Origin: Faecalibacterium sp. UBA1762
Lineage (GTDB): Bacteria > Bacillota > Clostridia > Oscillospirales > Ruminococcaceae
DNA: 64,000 nt
NCBI GenBank assembly: GCA_002314755.1
Contig: DCHC01000036.1
Coordinates: 15,724-79,723, forward strand
Reading direction: 5' to 3'
The notes below the pieces were generated by a model. That model was not told the DNA's origin, searched no databases, and worked only from the letters and a program-made list of their open reading frames with translations. Made by a program: the position numbers and the translations under genes. Of the stretch, positions 62,398 through 64,000 are shown in pieces. Numbering within the stretch: the stretch's first letter is position 1; every line of letters begins with the position of its first letter.

Positions 62398-62427
62398 ATT
62401 ATACGCTATCTGTCTCTGCTTTGTCAA
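62398..62427 (-). promoter_or_regulatory. promoter of the T-box Lrp operon
   Basis: Minus strand TTGACA (62422-62427), 18 bp, TATAAT (62398-62403); consensus hexamers. Confidence 0.7.
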
Positions 62428-62543
62428 GCAGAAAGAAACTGTATCATATCCGAAAGAAAATAAGAAAGAAAATAACCAATGCGGGGACAGGCGAAAAAAT
62501 ACATTGCAGAATTGTGAATTTTTAGAGTGTTTACAAATTTCGC

Positions 62544-62572
62544 TTGATAAAATGCGTGAGTTGTGGTATAAG
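62544..62572 (+). promoter_or_regulatory. promoter of the DUF4867 gene
   Basis: TTGATA (62544-62549), 17 bp, TATAAG (62567-62572), about 110 bp ahead of the gene. Inverted repeats TGCTACACCAC-like sequence lie in the leader. Confidence 0.55.
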
Positions 62573-62680
62573 ACAAGAGGAGAGAAAATACAATAGATAG
62601 CGGTGCAGCAGACATCTGCTACACCACAGGTGGTGTGCGAAACAAGTGGGCGCCCGGCGCCCGGAAAGGTGAGCAACAGC

Positions 62681-63331
62681 ATGTCCCAAACAGCAAAATC
62701 CCCTGTCTCTTTACCGATTAGCAGCGTTCTGGAGGATGCCTTTAAGCCCTACGGCACTGTTCTGAAAAACCTGGATGTCTCCGCTTTTTTACAGGCGGGG
62801 GACGCCCTGCCCGTACCTAAGGTGGGTGTTGTCTATCACGCAAGCGAGCCTGTTTTTGAGGCCCTGCCGGATGCCGCACAGCTGCAGGCGGATTACTACG
62901 GAGAGCTGCCCTGTCAGATCGGCTACTGTGCCGGACAAAACAGCTTGCTGAATGCGCTGGAATGGCACAACTGCAACGAGATCAATATCGGTATAAAGGA
63001 CTGTGTCCTTATTCTTGCCAAGCGCGCCGATCTGGATGACAAGTTTCGGATGGATACTGCCGTATGTAAGGCGTTTTTACTGCCCCGCGGCGTGGCGGTA
63101 GAGGTGTACGCCGATACATTGCACTACTGTCCCTGTCAGCAGCGGGCAGAGGGCTTTGCCACGGTGGTGGCACTGCCTAAGGGGACCAATACCGACCTTG
63201 CCCAGCGCCATACCGACCGTAAGCTTATTGCAAAAAATAAGTGGCTGATCGCCCACCCGGACGCCACCGAGCTGGTGCGGGAGGGCGCATATATCGGGCT
63301 TTCCGGTGAAAATTTTCGTCTTGAGTATTGA
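62681..63331 (+). CDS. DUF4867 family protein
   Basis: 216-residue cytoplasmic protein of a family seen in Firmicutes sugar-catabolic loci (near tagatose/galactitol genes), with a cupin-like beta sheet: PYGTVLKNLDVSAF, QIGYCAGQNSLLNALEWHNCNEINIG and VAVEVYADTLHYCPCQ. EWHNCNEINIG supplies His/Asn/Glu residues that could bind a metal. The frame is open from 62603; ATG 62681 is chosen because GGAAAGG precedes it, and family members start near LPISSVLEDAF. Function unknown, possibly a sugar isomerase or ureidoglycolate-lyase-like enzyme. Confidence 0.7.
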   Translation: MSQTAKSPVSLPISSVLEDAFKPYGTVLKNLDVSAFLQAGDALPVPKVGVVYHASEPVFEALPDAAQLQADYYGELPCQIGYCAGQNSLLNALEWHNCNEINIGIKDCVLILAKRADLDDKFRMDTAVCKAFLLPRGVAVEVYADTLHYCPCQQRAEGFATVVALPKGTNTDLAQRHTDRKLIAKNKWLIAHPDATELVREGAYIGLSGENFRLEY

Positions 63332-63345
63332 GCATGGGTGAATAA

Positions 63346-63789
63346 GGGGCTGTAGCAAAATGAAAAATTTTGCTACAGCCCTTTTTACACGAATTTTTAC
63401 TGTTTGAATAAGATTTAACCAACATGATTTCTGCAGTTACTTTTCTGTTTCCACGCAGCAAAAACTGTCTGAAATTGGAGTCCTGTTTGATAACGCCAAA
63501 AGCTCCTTCGGACTGAATCTTGCTATCTCATGGTAATTCGGAGCCTTTGCTCCGTTTAGCAGCCAGATAAAGTTTATATCGCGTCTGCATGCCGTTTCTA
63601 TCTCTCCGGCACTATGGATTTTTTCCATTCCTGCATACAATAACACTTTCAACATTGTGGATGGAGCTGTCGCAGCCGGACGACCGTGGCGTTCATATGC
63701 TCTGTACAACGCGCTCAAATCCATCTCCTTTACGATTCCATCTAAGAGCCGCACACTGTCGTTTATGGGCTGCTTTTTGCTACAGCCCC
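63346..63789. mobile_element. remnant insertion sequence with 15-bp perfect terminal inverted repeats
   Basis: GGGGCTGTAGCAAAA (63346-63360) is perfectly inverted at 63775-63789, giving a 444-bp element. It contains the truncated transposase frame on the minus strand. No clear target duplication was seen. It may be an internal-deletion derivative or MITE of an IS1182-type element. Confidence 0.55.
63347..63386 (+). terminator. terminator formed at the end of the IS remnant
   Basis: GGGCTGTAGCAAAA and TTTTGCTACAGCCC (63347-63381) form a perfect 14-bp stem with a 7-base loop, followed by TTTTT. It both ends the DUF4867 transcript and marks the IS end. Confidence 0.75.
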
Positions 63790-63796
63790 GATACAT
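63437..63796 (-). pseudogene. truncated IS1182-like transposase (DUF772 N-terminal part)
   Basis: About 120 residues of a transposase N-terminus: YRGCSKKQPINDSVRLLDGI, ALYRAYERHGRPAATAPSTM, MLKVLLYAGMEKIHSAGEIE, ACRRDINFIWLLNGAKAPNY and HEIARFS. These match the DUF772 domain at the start of IS1182-family transposases. The conserved helix-turn-helix region is intact but the catalytic DDE domain is missing, and the frame ends in unrelated residues. Cannot transpose by itself. The start codon at 63796 lies just outside the right inverted repeat. Confidence 0.75.
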
Positions 63797-63862
63797 AAAA
63801 CTGTGCGAAAAACAAAAGAAAAATGAGTATTCATAACTCAAGTCCGTTATGAATACTCATCA

Positions 63863-63938
63863 TGGTCGGAGTGGCGGGATTTGAACCCGCGGCCTCTTGG
63901 TCCCGAACCAAGCACGCTACCAGCTGCGCTACACCCCG
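63863..63938 (-). tRNA. tRNA-Pro (anticodon CGG)
   Basis: Minus-strand cloverleaf of 76 bases including an encoded CCA end. Acceptor arms CGGGGTG and CACTCCG pair with one G-U. The anticodon stem CTTGG/CCAAG encloses loop TTCGGGA with anticodon CGG. T-arm contains GGTTCAAATC. Identified by folding by eye. Confidence 0.93.
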
Positions 63939-63975
63939 GAAAAAAAGAAGCAGCAACAAAGCGCTACTGCTTCGA

Positions 63976-64000
63976 TGGTTGCGGAACTAGGATTCGAACC
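63976..64000 (-). tRNA. 3' end of a second tRNA, truncated by the window
   Basis: Minus-strand sequence GGTTCGAATCC continuing to GTTCCGCAACCA is a T-arm loop plus acceptor strand with encoded CCA. The anticodon lies beyond the window, so identity is not assigned (a 5' strand GCGGAAC is predicted, which would suit tRNA-Gly but is not decisive). Confidence 0.75.

Overview
The window looks like a chromosomal segment of a spore-forming, anaerobic, low-oxygen-adapted member of the Clostridia, most likely an Oscillospirales/Ruminococcaceae-type gut bacterium. The grounds are a complete spoIIE behind a Spo0A-type promoter, a SpoID-like/peptidoglycan-binding protein, a reverse rubrerythrin, three T-box leaders, strong AAGGAGG ribosome sites, TTGACA/TATAAT promoters, Gram-positive lipoproteins and moderate GC content. 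Species cannot be fixed from sequence reading alone. No prophage, plasmid origin, rRNA or CRISPR array was seen.

Layout. 1-3138: spoIIE. 3173-6090: rhamnulokinase and rhamnose isomerase. 6192-8915: a large SpoIID-like protein with about six peptidoglycan-binding repeats. 8934-9924 (minus): acpS and an orphan mazF. 10014-13934: T-box leader and pheS-pheT. 13952-17364 (minus): esterase, hydroxypyruvate-isomerase-like protein and an M3-like metalloprotease lipoprotein. 17453-21151 (minus): ABC-F ATPase, alpha/beta hydrolase, YjjG-like nucleotidase. 21361-23239: two small membrane proteins and reverse rubrerythrin. 24060-29814: FkbH-like, MBOAT, DltD/AlgJ-like and surface-carbohydrate genes, a probable surface-glycan acylation operon. 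29947-34114: recA-recX and rimO-pgsA. 34139-37911: sugar ABC importer (lipoprotein plus two permeases, no ATPase). 37976-43423 (minus): Lrp regulator, then a glycerol operon (GlpA-like, GlpB-like, DUF1667, GlpK). 43488-45322: a five-bladed-propeller glycosidase-like gene facing a carbohydrate-binding protein. 45402-51852 (minus): a tightly coupled operon with two paralogous GT-C-like membrane proteins, each followed by a small membrane protein, ending in a CMP-sugar synthetase. 51961-54285 (minus): T-box-controlled thrS lacking the TGS domain. 54343-55628: a DUF6273-type protein whose C-terminus looks like a diversity-generating-retroelement target. 55662-55741: a mosaic palindromic repeat. 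55920-60273: MarR regulator and a heterodimeric ABC exporter. 60316-62427 (minus): T-box-controlled Lrp regulator plus aminotransferase. 62544-63386: DUF4867 gene. 63346-63796: a remnant IS with perfect inverted repeats. 63863-64000 (minus): tRNA-Pro(CGG) and the 3' end of another tRNA.

How the genes work together. Sugar and polyol use is a theme: rhamnose kinase/isomerase, a sugar ABC importer, the glycerol kinase/G3P oxidation operon, a glycosidase-like protein. Cell-surface glycan building is a second theme, with two unrelated operons (24137-29814 and 45402-51718). Aminoacyl-tRNA supply is sensed by T-boxes ahead of pheST, thrS and, less usually, an Lrp-aminotransferase pair. The most interesting candidates for new biology are the duplicated GT-C/companion cassette, the orphan variable protein at 54471-55628, and the T-box driving an Lrp regulator.
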